A stretch of 64,000 bases of DNA from Heterocephalus glaber (GCF_000247695.1 NW_004624848.1:4458284-4522283), one strand, 5' to 3'. Counted from the first letter of the stretch, positions 42,648 through 54,423 are shown. Notes: a model not told the origin generated them from the sequence alone. A program made the numbers and translations.

Positions 42648-42845
42648 TGTTTTGGTGGGGGGGACTCGAGATTGATTCCAGGGCCTCTGCCCTGAGCTAC
42701 ATTCCCAGCCCTTTCTGCTTTTTGTTTTGAGGCAGGGTCTTGGTGTCCCTAAGTCAGGCAGGGCTGAGGTTGAACTTGTGATCCTCCTGCTTCAACTTCC
42801 CAGAGTGCTGAAATTATGGGTGTTTGCCATCGCGGCTGGCTTACG
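42648..42845 (-). mobile_element. ID-B1 composite SINE, antisense
   Basis: The plus strand reads a reversed ID ('GAGATTGATTCCAGGGCC', GAGCTACATTCCCAGCCC) followed by a reversed B1-like segment ('TTGAGGCAGGGTCTTGGTG', 'GATCCTCCTGCTTCAACTTC', GAGTGCTGAAATTATGGGTG). A G7 run begins the ID part. Confidence 0.75.
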
Positions 42846-43078
42846 TGTATTATTTTTAAACCTTGAAGAATTCTGAAAGATAGTAAGGGTAAATGTGTAG
42901 TTGATATTTATACGATGTGGTCATGCCTATTATATTTAATACTCTATGCGTACTATAATGTATACCTCTTTGGGGTTGAGAAATGATGAGCTAGGGAGAA
43001 AAGAGTAAGCTTTGAAACTTTTTGAGGTGAAAGGAAATGAGCAAAGACACAGAGATTTAAGAGTAATGGTTTTTATAA
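42846..43078. other. Unrecognised sequence
   Basis: AT-rich, no recognised feature. Confidence 0.35.
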
Positions 43079-43084
43079 AAAAAT

Positions 43085-43380
43085 TAAGTTTATTGGTATC
43101 TTTTAGGTGTACAATATCATGACATTCATCATTGGAGATTTGCACCTTTACATGCTACATCTTAGTTCTTATTTTTCCCCTTGCCCAGCCCTCCCTTCAA
43201 CCCCCCCATCCCTCCCTATTTACAAAGACTTTGTTTCCATTTTTCCATTTTCTCATGTTAATCCCATTCCCTTCTTTCCTTTTCCCTACCCCTCCCACTT
43301 CCCCTTCCCCTTTGTACCTTTCTTCCTATTTCACATTATCTATTATACCTTTTGATCCTTATGTACACTTTATTTTCTGG
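43085..43380 (-). mobile_element. L1 3' UTR, antisense (same family as 24.5-24.9 kb)
   Basis: The plus strand starts with an A/T-rich tail and 'GGTATCTTTTAGGTGTACAA', then pyrimidine-rich CCTACCCCTCCCACTTCCCC and 'CTATTTCACATTATCTATTA'. This is the reverse of the 3' UTR at 24644-24910. The two copies can be aligned directly. Confidence 0.8.
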
Positions 43381-45375
43381 AACCATAATAGTTGATGATG
43401 AAATAACTTGCAAAAGATGTGTAGAGTTCAGCTTTGCTCTGGACCAGCTGCCCTCTGAACTTCCTGTGACAGGGCCACTGCTCTCTGCAAAAGGAGTGTG
43501 TCCTCAGTGTAGGTTAATCTTGCTTTTTGTCCAGTGTATGTGATACATTGTAATCCCAGCTTCATCACGGCTGGAGGGAAGCAGGTCCTGATTCCCTCCA
43601 TGTCATATCAGAAATATCAGAAGTGTGGTATCAGGAGATTCACAGAGTGGGGGGGAATTATACTTTGCTGGGCCTTAAAATTCTCACAAAGTATTCTTTT
43701 ACACATTGAGCACCTTTTCTCCTAAAGTACATGGGCAAAGAGCTGCTGAAATTGCCCTCAGGCTCTCTTTTCTGTCACTGTTTTCACAGTAGAATAATGC
43801 AAAAAGAAAGAAAACAACTGTGTAATCCCAGCTCCACTAAAAAGCCACTTTTTGTTCATCTCTTTTACAAATATGGCAAAAGTAATTTAAGCAAATTATC
43901 GGTCATGTTGGTGTGAGGATATGACCAATTACAGAAAGCAAGAAACCCCTTCAGGAGGGTTTGCAGCCCCATTGCCAGCGCTGTCTTTAAGAGGCACAGC
44001 AGGAGCTGTGTCCAGCTATGGATCCCTGCCTCAGCCTGCCACTTTCTCTTCCTCATCAAAGCACTAGCAGCAGCCACAGGTGGTGAGCGGCAGGCAATTG
44101 CGCTCCCACTTTCAAGATTAATGGCGTCTTGCAGTCTGACAGTGTCCTGGTCTTGGCCTGTGCGTGGTGACTGTTAGGCTCTGTTAATCTCTGCTTTTCC
44201 ACCAGGGAGTGCATTAGAGTTTAAGCTATGGCTGACCAGGGTGCCCATCTGTCTCCCCTTGTCTCCCCTAAGGAGCTGCCTGGTGTGCAGGCCTGGAGCC
44301 AGCCACCCCATCCCTATCCGGCCTGCTCCCGGCCTTCTTGTGCCTGCCTTGGCCTCCAAGCAGGGCCGTGGTGTCCCTGTGAATCTGATGTGAGTGGCCA
44401 AGGGACACCGAGCTGCCTCGGCTCACTGTGCCTCTTGCTTGTGATTCCTGAGACAAAAAGTGTAAACCCAACATGTAGTTATTAACAACCACCGGCAGTC
44501 ATTTGGATTAATAAAGAATGAGAAATTTATCTATAAGTCAAAATTGAGGCTAATCTTCATGTTTGTCCCATGGTGCCCTACCTCTCTTCTGACTTTTCTT
44601 GTTTTGACTGAATGCACACACATGCATCTTTTCAAGCCGGGCCTTTGTGGAGGAAATTTGGACTAAGGCAGAAATCTACTTTGTACCTTGAAAACATCCC
44701 TCCACTTCTGGTTCAGTCCATCTTGTATGTTTAAGGCAAATGAACCTTCATGTTATATTTTTTTGAGAACTCTACAAACTTTATGTATTTCTATTACATT
44801 TCATAAATGTAACTAGGGGAGAAGGTAGCAGCATGTTCTAAATTTGGCACTAATAACCCATGGATTCATTCTTTCTCATTGTGTTTTCTTATTTTAAAAA
44901 TATACTTCCGACACTGCCAGACTCAATTCTATCATTCTTGACAAAAAAATTGCCATCTTTTCTGAAACAAAAACAAAAACAAAAAATACCACCTTTACTG
45001 TGTGTGGACAGACACTTCCGATTTCTAGACAATTTCAAAAAACACAATCTCATCTATCATTTCCAGAACTCTCCACATATTTCGTACTCTACTCCATAAT
45101 CCATTTGTGTTCTCTTTAAAGTATTTCAAGTCCCTTGCTACTGAATGAACTTGTAGTGCTAGAATACTCGCCATGTCTGTTTCCTGGACTTCTGAGGCCC
45201 CAGATATGCCTAAGGACGATTTTGTGCAGTTCTATCTTCAGTTTAAGAAGCTGTTTTTACATTGTTTACTTCTGTATTAGGATTTTGGGTCTTCTTGATT
45301 ATTCACTGTGAAGCTAATCTCATTTCCCACTTTTTTGTTTGTTTGAAGCTTTCCTGATCTCTTTCAGGCTTTACA
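43381..45375. other. Unrecognised sequence
   Basis: No confident repeat or gene. 44220-44420 is GC-richer, with overlapping frames of 74-85 codons on both strands. An A-rich CAAAAA run lies at 44967-44985. Confidence 0.35.
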
Positions 45376-45379
45376 GGTG

Positions 45380-45610
45380 TTCTCTTTTTAGCTGTTAAAA
45401 TACCAGACACTGTGCCAAGAATTTATTGAGTATCTGACTTGAAAGGAAGAACCCTAATTATTCACTGTCCTGCAAGACGCCATCTGTTTTAATTGTGTTT
45501 CAGTTGGACTGCTGATCCCTTAAAGGCAGAGACTGTATCTTACACTGATGATCCCCAGTAACACTTAACACTCTTCTAAGGATGAAGTGGGTGGGTAAGT
45601 GGTTGATTGT
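45380..45610 (+). mobile_element. L2-like 3' end
   Basis: 'AAAGGCAGAGACTGTATCTT' followed by GATGATCCCCAGTAACACTTAACACTC resembles the conserved L2 LINE 3' end on the plus strand, which has a 'gcagggactgtgtctt' then 'tatccccagcaccta' order. Upstream limits are uncertain. Confidence 0.5.
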
Positions 45611-45759
45611 GGAGAGATTTTTAATTACTGGCAAAGAAATTGAAGAGGAAAAAATTGTTGATATTTTTGTATTGATAGTTGCATTGTCTTCTCTTGACAT
45701 AAGTGACCTTGATGATCATGGAGGGGCAACTCCCAGGTGGTCTTGTAGTTAGCGGAGTG

Positions 45760-46030
45760 ATGCAGGATGCTTTCATTTATATTTATTTTTCATGTGCCAG
45801 AATCTCTTGCTGATGACAGGCACTTAAATAAATCATCACGCTGAGGGGCAAGGCTTGGTGCAAAGATAATCTAATTAGGTTTTAATGTGATTCCTAATGA
45901 TTATCACTTTCTCTGAATCCTTGTTACCTTTGTGGTCAGAACCACACCATTTAGCATTGGCTGCATGCTGTTTGTTTTCTCTAATAATTTTTAATTAGCC
46001 ACCTTATAAGGGCAGCAGCTGCTCTTGCAA
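45760..46030. promoter_or_regulatory. Candidate conserved enhancer-like block
   Basis: This stretch has no visible transposon signature. It is dense in developmental transcription-factor-like motifs: GATAATCTAATTAGG, CTAATGATTATCAC, TTTTTAATTAGCC and AGCAGCTGCTC, the last containing the E-box CAGCTG. Homeodomain-type TAATTA/TAATGA sites mixed with an E-box and balanced composition resemble vertebrate conserved non-coding elements. There is no direct evidence of conservation or activity. Confidence 0.3.
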
Positions 46031-48195
46031 ACACCTGTGCACCCCAGTGTGCTGGAACACCCTACATACCCGCCTGGGTAGCATTCGAACCAGGCTTAGA
46101 CCCAACCTGGGAGCTGGCCACACAGCTGCAGAGGAAGTGTGCAGGGCTGACCTCCACTTCACACTCGATTCGCATTCATCGTAGCACAGAGACCTTGCAC
46201 GTGCATATACATGTTTGCCTTTTCCATGCTTTCATTATAGTCTTATTTCATCCTCTTTGGTATTTTATCTCACTGGCTTCTAACCTTTTATGATGGTGCC
46301 TCGGCTTGATTTTCTAAACTACACCCGATGTGTGTGACCCAGTTCCTGTCATCCTCCCTGTAGAAGTAGTTTTAAGTAACCTTTGCTTAGGAGACTTTTG
46401 CTTTCGAGAATGCAACACCACTTTCCTCAGCCTTATACTTTAGAAGACTTCCTGTAGGCACCTAAAATATTTTTTGCACTCTGTAAATTTTCTCAGCACA
46501 TCCAATATTGAGCTGTAACCCCTAAGGCTTATATATCACCATCGTTGGATTTCACTCATCTTGTACTAATATTCTCATCAGAGGACATTTATTTATTTAT
46601 TCATTCAACTGACTGCCAGGGCCAAGGGTGAAGTGGATAAAGTATCTTCCCACTGTCAGGGTCACTTCCCTCTCCTTTTCCTCCTTTCTCATTCTGAAGT
46701 CTTTCTTCGCTCACTGCCGGCGGCATCAATGGATCAACCTTCTGGTCTTTTGCTGACTGAAAAGACTAGGTCCCAGCTCATCATTGTCTTCTTGGCTCCT
46801 CTTGAGGCCATCATTCAGGGCCAGCGTGACATTCACGTGGCTGGTCCACGCGCCTTCCTGACCTCCTAACTCACAGTCCTCTCGTTTTCAGAAGTGCGTT
46901 CTTCATCTCCATTGGCCGTCTGCTGCTGAGATAGTCTAGACCTTGGTACATCAGTAACCATATCAGCTACTATTTCTCAGTGCATTCATTCCAATACTTC
47001 TCAATTCTGAAAGTCCAATTTCTTTTCCTTTCTTTTTTCTCCATTTACTCAGCTGTCAAACTCTAAACTTGATTCATACCAAATTGTTTTCCTTCTTTGT
47101 AGCTGCCCCGAAGAAGCAGAATATCTTTTAAAATAAAAATCACACAACTTCAGGGACTCCTTTTGCTATAAATTCATGAATACAACTTAGCACCTACCCC
47201 CATCAAGCAATCTCTCTACCTTTCTCCAAGAAGTTCAGTTTTCTATTCTCTGCAAACAACTGTAATTTCTCTCCTCCACCGTTTCAGTTGATTCTCCTGC
47301 TTCACAAAGCAATCAGTGTATCTCTGCTTACTCAGAGCTGCTGCCCTTCTACCCGAGCAGCAGTGGAAGAGGAGAGGCCACTCCCTCTGATCTATGGGTT
47401 TCATCCCTTCTCAATCTCCCCACATTCCTCCTGCTGCTCTTATCCCCTCTCTTGATTATTGTTTTCCTGACCCTCCATGGTCATCCCACAAAGCATGTGC
47501 ATGTGTTCTTGCACCAACTACTAATTAAACCCTCTTCTTCTTCCCAAATAAACTCCACACTTCCCCAGGTTTGAGTGTTGGCTACGCTCATGGTGTGTCT
47601 TTTCCTGCCTTTCTTTTCCTTTTCATCCCTTTCATGTTTAATTCCTACATATCGCCTCAACTTTTTGGAAACTGTCTCGGTATCCCTCCCTTTATTTTTC
47701 CCAGTGCTGCATAGTAACACATGATTCTAACATCTCAGTGCTCCTGGAAGGTGCTCACTGATCTCATGTTTTATGTGGCTGGCTTCTGTGACCTCCCGAG
47801 GCTCTTCGGCACACCCACCACTGGCACTGCCACCTCTCACACATCCCTTCACCCTCGGACACTGGATACAGAAGGCAGATCTGGGGCCCTACTGGATGTA
47901 AAGCAACGAAAATATTCCTAGAGAGTCAGGGCCATGCCATCTTTACAATAAAGAAGGGTTCACATTTTTAGTGGTATTTGTCAGAGGCCATCATTCTTCT
48001 GGTGAGCAAAACTTATGATAAACTTAGGTCTGAAATACATTTGTGCACTGTTTTTTTCCGGAGAGTTTAACAGATGTCATTAAACACTTGCAAACACTCT
48101 GCTGCTGCTCTGCACCTTACATGTCACGTTTCTAAGGGGTGTTCTTGCTGCTCTCCCGTGGCTCTCTTGTTACCATGCCACACCCCTACCCTGGA
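46031..48195. other. Pyrimidine-rich sequence, probably ancient LINE
   Basis: Much of 46640-47720 is CT-rich on the plus strand ('CCTCTCCTTTTCCTCCTTTC', 'CTCCACACTTCCCCAGGTTT'), a texture common in ancient L2/CR1-type LINEs, but I cannot place it. Frames of 60-83 codons are unremarkable. Confidence 0.3.
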
Positions 48196-48199
48196 GAAT

Positions 48200-48530
48200 G
48201 ACATCATCATTGAATCTTTTTGGAAATTCTTCATAGTAGCCCCGTGTCCTTGCTCTTTTCTCTTGTCTTTTCCATCCAAAAAGTCTTGTTCTGTCATCTT
48301 TATTGAAAATACAAATTACTCTTAGTTCTCACTGCCACCCTCTTTATCCAGGTCGCCATGATTTATTGCTGGGACTATTGGGCAGTTCTCTAAACTGAAC
48401 TCCATCCACCCAGCTTTATCTCCTTACATTCTCTACTCATTAGTATAGTGACAAAAGCACAAATCAAATCATGTCAGTTCCCTGCTTACAACACTTTGAT
48501 GATTGGAGCCTTACTGATGGGACTACACAC
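48200..48530 (+). mobile_element. Ancient L2-type LINE fragment
   Basis: 'CACTGCCACCCTCTTTATCC', then GGGACTATTGGGCAGTTCTC and 'AAATCAAATCATGTCAGTTC', 'CCTGCTTACAACACTTTGAT' follow the order of the L2 region that reads like a 'cagatcatgtcactcccctg' segment. The copy is highly diverged and the left limit is approximate. Confidence 0.5.
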
Positions 48531-48531
48531 A

Positions 48532-49165
48532 TTTTAAAAAATGGACTTTAGGGCCGGGGACTTAGCTCAGTGGTTCCGTTGCCTGCCTTTCAAGCTCAAG
48601 GACCCAAGTTCAATCCCCAGTACCAAAAAAAGGTGGACTTTACTTTTTAGAAATTTTAAGTTCACAGCTTAATTAAGCTGCAGCTGCAGTAATGTCTACA
48701 ATATCTTTCACAGAAACTCAATACAATATAGCACACCAAGTCAGAACTTGATGCTGGGCATCACCCGTGGTGTTGTGCACTCTATGGGTAGGGACCAAGG
48801 TGTAAGGACACGTGTCCACTGTGACCACAGAGCATGTCCACTGCCCTGAGAGCCCTCTGTGCTGAGCCTACTCACTGCCCCTCTCCCAAACCCCATGCTC
48901 ACTGAATTCTCACTCTCTCTACAGTTTTGCCATTTCCAGATGTTGTAGAGCTGGAACCATAGCACATCACCTTTTCAAATGGACTTTTTTCACTGAGTAT
49001 TCATTTACACCTTCTTTTTAGTGATCATCCGTCTTCCACAGTCTGGATGCAGCACAGTTTCTTCATCCATTCATCTACTGAAGGACACATCTGTGCTGCT
49101 GCCAACTTTGGGCAATTGTGAATAAGGCCATGGAGACGTTATGAATATGCCCACTCAAAATGCCA
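48532..49165 (-). mobile_element. L1 3' region, antisense, split by an ID SINE
   Basis: Reversed L1 3' phrases: 'TTAGAAATTTTAAGTTCACA', 'TTCTTCATCCATTCATCTAC', 'TTGGGCAATTGTGAATAAGG' and GCCATGGAGACGTTATGAATATG. The ID SINE at 48551-48633 interrupts it, as the duplicated TGGACTTTA shows. Confidence 0.7.
48551..48633 (+). mobile_element. ID-type SINE with TSD
   Basis: Reads 'GGGCCGGGGACTTAGCTCAG', then the GTGGTTCCG variant, a TTCAATCCCC B-box-like segment and a GTACC plus A7 end. Flanked by TGGACTTTA (48542-48550 and 48634-48642), inside the antisense L1. Confidence 0.92.
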
Positions 49166-49275
49166 ACATGGCGTATTGCATGTAGGTGGGGCACGAAGAG
49201 CACTTTCGCCTTTGTCTCCTTCTTAAAAGCTGGTAAAATTGCTCTGTGAAAGATGTCTTCTGTGTAAAAAAAAAA

Positions 49276-49499
49276 GGAGGAGGAGAAGGAGAAGGAGAAG
49301 AAAGAAGAGGAGAAGGAGGAGCAGGAGAAGGAGGAGAAGGAGCAGGAGGAGGAGGAGGGGGAGGAGGNNNNNNNNNNNNNNNNNNNNNNNNNNNNNNNNN
49401 NNNNNNNNNNNNNNNNNNNNNNNNNNNNNNNNNNNNNNNNNNNNNNNNNNNNNNNNNNNNNNNNNNNAGGAGGAGGAGGAGGAGCAGGAGGAGGAGGGA
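49276..49499 (+). repeat. (GGA)n polypurine repeat containing a 100-base assembly gap
   Basis: A poly(A) run is followed by GGAGGA/GAAGGA repeats to 49367, then exactly 100 N at 49368-49467, then more AGGAGG repeats to 49499. A round 100-N length is a placeholder, so the true repeat length is unknown. Any protein predicted across it is an artefact. Confidence 0.97.
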
Positions 49500-49559
49500 C
49501 ATCATCCAGGACAGAAAACTGAGGCTGAGAGAAATCCACATGCGCGTGTTGCTCTAGCT

Positions 49560-50035
49560 CTTGTCTCCTAGCCACTTCCCTGCATGAGGACTTGACCGTG
49601 CCTTGTTCCATGCTGGTGACTTGATGCTTTGCAGTGTGGGGGTGGCCTGATGTGCTCATCCAGTGTTTGCAAGTGAGGAGCTCAGTGCCCAGGGTGCTCA
49701 TGACAAGAGGAGGTGGCAGCTGGCGGGAAGCCACGCAGCCTTGCAGGGTGCTGTGCGCAGAACGCACTGACGTAGCTCTCATGGGACTCTGGTTAGTTCT
49801 GGCGAGTGCACTGTCACAGAGGAGCAGGCCTGGCCTCTGGCTGGCCCTGCACTCCCCCTGGAACACACGCTGGCCCTTCTGATGCCAGTTGCTTAGGGTT
49901 TCACAGAGCTGAGCCACTGCTGGTGCCCTGACCCTGAACTTCCAGAGCTGAGAGGTAAGAAAGCCGCTTTTCTTTATAAAGTACCCAGCCTCAAGTATTT
50001 CATTATAGAAATAGGAGATCGACTCATATCTGCTT
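49560..50035 (+). mobile_element. MLT1-like MaLR LTR
   Basis: The 3' end reads 'GACCCTGAACTTCCAGAGCT' and 'CTTTATAAAGTACCCAGCCT', then CAAGTATTTCATTATAGAAATAG. This is the typical MLT1 terminus on the plus strand. The 5' limit near the GGA repeat is uncertain. Confidence 0.65.
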
Positions 50036-50217
50036 TTCGTCAATTCAGTATATAAATATTCAATTCTAACTGTGGCTTTGGGCCTTCATCTCCTTATGAA
50101 GCCTTCTATGTCCTATAAAACTTACAGCAAACAAATGTGTATGCACAAGTGAATGGTTTCCTCATGTCCATTTTTCTTATGTCAATTTAATTCTCAGGAT
50201 CAGCCTAAAGAAACCCT

Positions 50218-50500
50218 TAGAGGATACATTCTTTGCTTCTGTTGCTACAACACAGTTCTAGAGGCTGAGTAATTTGTGAAGAAAAGAGGCTTGTTTAGCT
50301 CACAGTCCTGGAGGTCCAAAGGCAGCGTGGTGTCTGCTTCTGCTCGGTCCAGGTGAGGGGCTGCTGGCTACATCGTATCTGAGCAGTGTCTCCTGGCGGA
50401 GCTTGTGGGAGGCAGAGAGAGCGGCAGGGTGGGAACTAAGGGCCTGTGAAGGGCCCTGTCTTCCTTTCACAGTAGCCCACTGTGCTGAGAGCCGTGTGGC
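50218..50500 (-). mobile_element. MLT1-like LTR, antisense
   Basis: The left edge 'TTGCTTCTGTTGCTACAACA' and 'CAGTTCTAGAGGCTGAGTAA', then 'TTTAGCTCACAGTCCTGGAG' and GTCCAAAGGCAGCGTGG, are the reversed terminus of an MLT1-type LTR. Confidence 0.65.
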
Positions 50501-50689
50501 TCCTCAGGAAGCTCCGTGACTTTCAGAGGACAGCCTCCTGGCGACTTGGTGCCTGCCCTCGTCCCTGCACTGGAAGGTCCCATCCCCTGTGAGTACAGCC
50601 ACTTCGGGGCCAGGTCCTGCACACAAACCTGTAGAGGGCACATACATAACCCGCATCTGGACGACAACAGGAGGCTGGGTAGAACTGTG

Positions 50690-51190
50690 CCTCCTCTTCA
50701 GCTGCCATAGACATCAGTGCACGTGTTTCCGCATGAGCCTCGGTTTCCGTTTTCTCAGGGTAGATGCCAAACACCACGCTTGCTGGATATAGGAAAGAGT
50801 ATGTTTAGTTTTGCTTGAAACCACCAGCCCGACTTCCAAAGTGGCCACGCCAGTTTGCAGCCCCTCCAGCCCTGAGTGAGACTCCCTGCTGTCGCACACC
50901 CTCACCTCCTGGTTTGTCAGTGTCCAGATCTGGCCAGTGTGACAGATCTGCGGATCTCCTCATTTCATTTACATTTCCCTACGCATGTGCCATGTGGCCT
51001 CTCCTCATATGCTCATTTACCCTCTGCATATCTTGTTCAGTGAGGTGTTTGGTTAAGGTCTTGAGCACTTTTAAAATCAGGTTGTTAGTTTTCTTACTGG
51101 TAAATTTTAGGAGTTCTTTAAAGATTTTGGATAACAGTTCTTTGTATATATGTCTTTTGCAGATATCTTCTTCCTGGGACCACAGATTTT
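50690..51190 (-). mobile_element. Old L1 fragment, antisense
   Basis: Reversed L1 order: 'TTTTCTCAGGGTAGATGCCA', AACCACCAGCCCGACTTCCAAAG, 'GTGTTTGGTTAAGGTCTTGA' and 'GGATAACAGTTCTTTGTATA'. It resembles the 30.7-31.3 kb copy. It is strongly diverged. Confidence 0.65.
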
Positions 51191-51600
51191 TTTTTTCATC
51201 TTGAAAAATAGCAGTGATATGAAAATACTTCCTTTCAGGACTACTAATACTCAAAAGATAAACAGGAAATCCTTATTAAGCACTATGGGTCCATCGATGT
51301 CCCCCTCACAAAAGGTGGGATCCACCAACTGGAATTAAATGTTGGAATTCAAAACTTGCTGCTTCTCTATTGCTCAGGTTATAATTTTCCTTTGCATTTG
51401 ATTATAACAGCAGAAACATCTCCAACTGTTTGCCTTTTTTGGCTGTCTTGCTCAAGGGTGAGTTTTTCAGAGGTGGTCTTAGAGCACCTTAGATTTTGAG
51501 ATCCCTTGCTCTTTTTGTGCTGTACAAGTATCCATTATTATAAAGCTCGCTTTGGAACATTATGGTGTGTGTCAGTGAGTGAGGGAGAGGGAGACAGGAA
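51191..51600. other. Unrecognised sequence
   Basis: AT-rich at first, then a GA-rich lead-in to the GT microsatellite. No gene. Confidence 0.35.
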
Positions 51601-51614
51601 AGAGGGAGGGAGAG

Positions 51615-51616
<2 letters not shown>

Positions 51617-51654
<38 letters not shown>
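51617..51654 (+). repeat. (TG)n microsatellite, about 19 units
   Basis: A pure TG run of 38 bases, preceded by a GGGAGAGGGAGACAGG purine stretch. The Cys-Val repeats in chance frames come from this run. Confidence 0.97.
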
Positions 51655-51658
<4 letters not shown>

Positions 51659-51764
51659 GTAAAGCATATGGACTGTCAGCTATTTTTGTGTTTGTCTGTT
51701 GCTTCACAGGAAATGAACTCAAGTTTCTCCCACACAAAGGTTTTCAGAACCTTACATGGTATAG

Positions 51765-52135
51765 GTCTTGCTCACCTAAGGTCTTGGCTTTCTGTGGCTA
51801 GACAAAATATCTGATATCCCTACTTAAAGGAGGGGAGGCTTAATTTGGCTCATACGTTAGGGAGATTCAGTCCATGGCAGGCTAGCTCCAAGGTAGAAAC
51901 ACGGAGGGAGTGTGTGTCAGAGCAAATCTGCTCTGCTCAGGGTGGCCTGGAAGTGGAGCAGGAGAACAGTGCCAGAGATAGAGCCCAAGGCCAGGCTCCC
52001 CAACTCCCCAAAACGCACTCCCCGATGGCCCTGGCAGACCCCAAGGCCAACTGAGTTGACGGTGACCCTGGCCACCCCACCCATTCAGTGTCTCCCAGCA
52101 TTGTGTCCCCATTCACGGGACCCTTCCTTCCTCCC
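51765..52135 (-). mobile_element. MaLR LTR, antisense
   Basis: 'CTTTCTGTGGCTAGACAAAA' and 'GGCTTAATTTGGCTCATACG', followed by a GATTCAGTCCATGGCAGGCTAGCTCC-like segment, correspond to the reversed LTR terminus seen at 36.8 and 39.3 kb, though more diverged. The right boundary is uncertain. Confidence 0.6.
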
Positions 52136-54418
52136 AACAGTCATTTCACTTGACATGAGGCATGCTCGTTGCCCCAAAGAGAAGGTTGGGATATTCCTTC
52201 TTCCATTCTTATTGTATCTGGCTCTTTATCTTTCAGATATCAATTCTAAAATCAACTTCTTGGAGAGCCTTTAGAAGGCTTCTGTGCCTAAAATAAAACA
52301 CCCAGACTGACACTATTACCACCTCTCAACTAGTTTATTTAATTTATTATAACTTCTGTTAAATTGTGGAGTTACTGTATTTGCTTACCCCATACTATGT
52401 TGGTTTCCCACACCGAATACTTTATGGGACAGTGGCATTGTCAGTGCTGTGGTGACCCTTGTTTTCTTATAAGAGTGACTGCATGCAGTAAGCGGTCAGG
52501 AAGCAACTATTGAATGAAGGAGTGAATGGAGAAGAGCACTTACATCAAAATCAAGTCCTGAAGAAAGGGCCCATGTACGATGATGCTGTGTTTTCTGAGG
52601 TGAAGTAGTGTCCACAATGGGGCAGACACAGAGTCATGGGAGGCTGGACTCACATTCATTCTAGATATCATAACTCATGGTGATTCATACTTACTACTGA
52701 CTCTTGGGATTGCCTCTCAAGCACACTCAACCTGTGATGTCCCTTCTTTCTCTAACAGTCCTTAGGAAATACATCTGCCTGCTTTTCCACTCTCACACTG
52801 CATGTTATTTTTTGTTTCTCCCAAGGCTGTTTTTGGTATGGAAGTAACTTCTTAGCTTCCTATTTCAGTTCTCCTTCTAAAGATATATCCATAAATTTTA
52901 TCCATTTTAGAAATTCCACCACTAGTTACACAAAGAAGCCAACAGAGGATCATACAAACAGTACATGACTATTGTAGCAAGGAATGCATCTTCCAAGGTT
53001 ACTCAGTGAAATGTGTAAATTTATGTATCACAATCCCCTTGCAAATATGATTCCACCAAGACAAGAATTGTGTTATGTGAACAGGGTGGCAGTGAATCAG
53101 TGAGCATTAATCCAGTCAGGGTATGTCAAGCAGAGGAATCTAACGCCAGGACTGAGTCTTAGAAAATTTACAGCAAGGCCAAGCAAAGCAGTGCACGTTA
53201 GTGATGGCAGCGCGAGCTCTCAGGCATGGTCCCGGGCACCTGGAACTGGGCTCGACTTACTCTTCAGAAATTGTCGGAAACTTCCCTGCTGCAGTCAGGT
53301 GGGCACTGCCCAATGAGAGCGCGTGAGACACTGGCACTCGGAGCCCCTGTCCAGCCTCACTGTGGCCGAAGCCACTCAGCCATTCACCTCTGCTCTGGAA
53401 GATGCGGTCAGTGGGCGCTGCTTCTCTTCTCCATCCAGGTCTCACACAGATTTACCTCACTAGTGGAATGAAAGCCACATCTAGGCTCAGGAAAGAAGGA
53501 AGTCTAGGAAAGACCTTTCCAGGCCTCTGCTCCTGATATCAAGGGAGAGCATAGATGGTGGAGGGACCAAGTCTGGTGGCCGAAACTAATGGACAGAAGC
53601 AAACACTGCCCCAGATAAACACGATGCATGTCCTACTCCTTCACTTTCAGATGCCTGGTAACAAAGGCAAAGCAGAGCAGATGCCTGAGAAGATGCTTTT
53701 CTTCTTCAGAGACTCCTGATCAAAGGATTCTTGTGCTAGTGCATGTCTGATGCAGATATGACCCCTCATATCCATTTTCTCAGTGCAGCTCACGTGCAGC
53801 AAGAGTGATAAGAGCAGTTCAGGAGGAAAGGCAAAAGGACTAAAGGACCGACTGAAGTTTCCATTGATTCCGGACAAAGCCTGCCCTTTGAAGATTTGAG
53901 AAAGGTGCAGAAATACCATGGCCTCCATTACAGTGCTTGAAAACCTGGCTGAGAGACAAGATTAAAGGACAAAGAACAAATTGAGAGCAAATATGTTGAA
54001 TAATGATAACATGCTTGGTTTTGTAGCTTGTCTTACAGGGAAGAAAATATTGGCAAGTTTGAAGGAAGAGACACGGTCTGAGGCCTAAAGTGGCTGGTGC
54101 AGGGGGCAGCAGGAGGATGGGAGGAGCATTCGGTTCACGGATGGAGGGGAGAGAGAGATCAGCAAGGGCTGGAACAAGCATGGAGGGACAGGCGGAGGTT
54201 TACCAACAGCCTCTTAAATTACTTCGGTCTCTAAATTTGCCCTGCCAGTTCTTTCTTCATACTGATTATCAATGGCTCTGTTTTTTCTACCTTGACACGT
54301 GAAGACCTTCATTTTTATGACCTTACTTTCAAAGATTTGCCAAGAACTGGCAAATTTCATATTATTTTTTCTTATTCTCCTTTCTTTTCCAATTGGAAAA
54401 AAGTATCAAAAAGTAAGT
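52136..54418. other. Unrecognised sequence
   Basis: No confident repeat or gene. A short L2-tail-like motif is at 52500-52530 (TGAATGAAGGAGTGAATGG). 53200-53420 is GC-richer with overlapping frames on opposite strands. Confidence 0.35.
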
Positions 54419-54423
54419 TAGAG

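Noticed and set aside
45845..45880. MADE1/mariner-like start 'CTTGGTGCAAAG'
   Set aside because: The similarity stops after about 12 bases, there is no inverted partner, and MADE1 is a primate element.
49075..50043. 322-codon minus-strand open frame
   Set aside because: It runs through 100 N and a GGA repeat, so the frame is artificial. The rest is LTR and LINE sequence.
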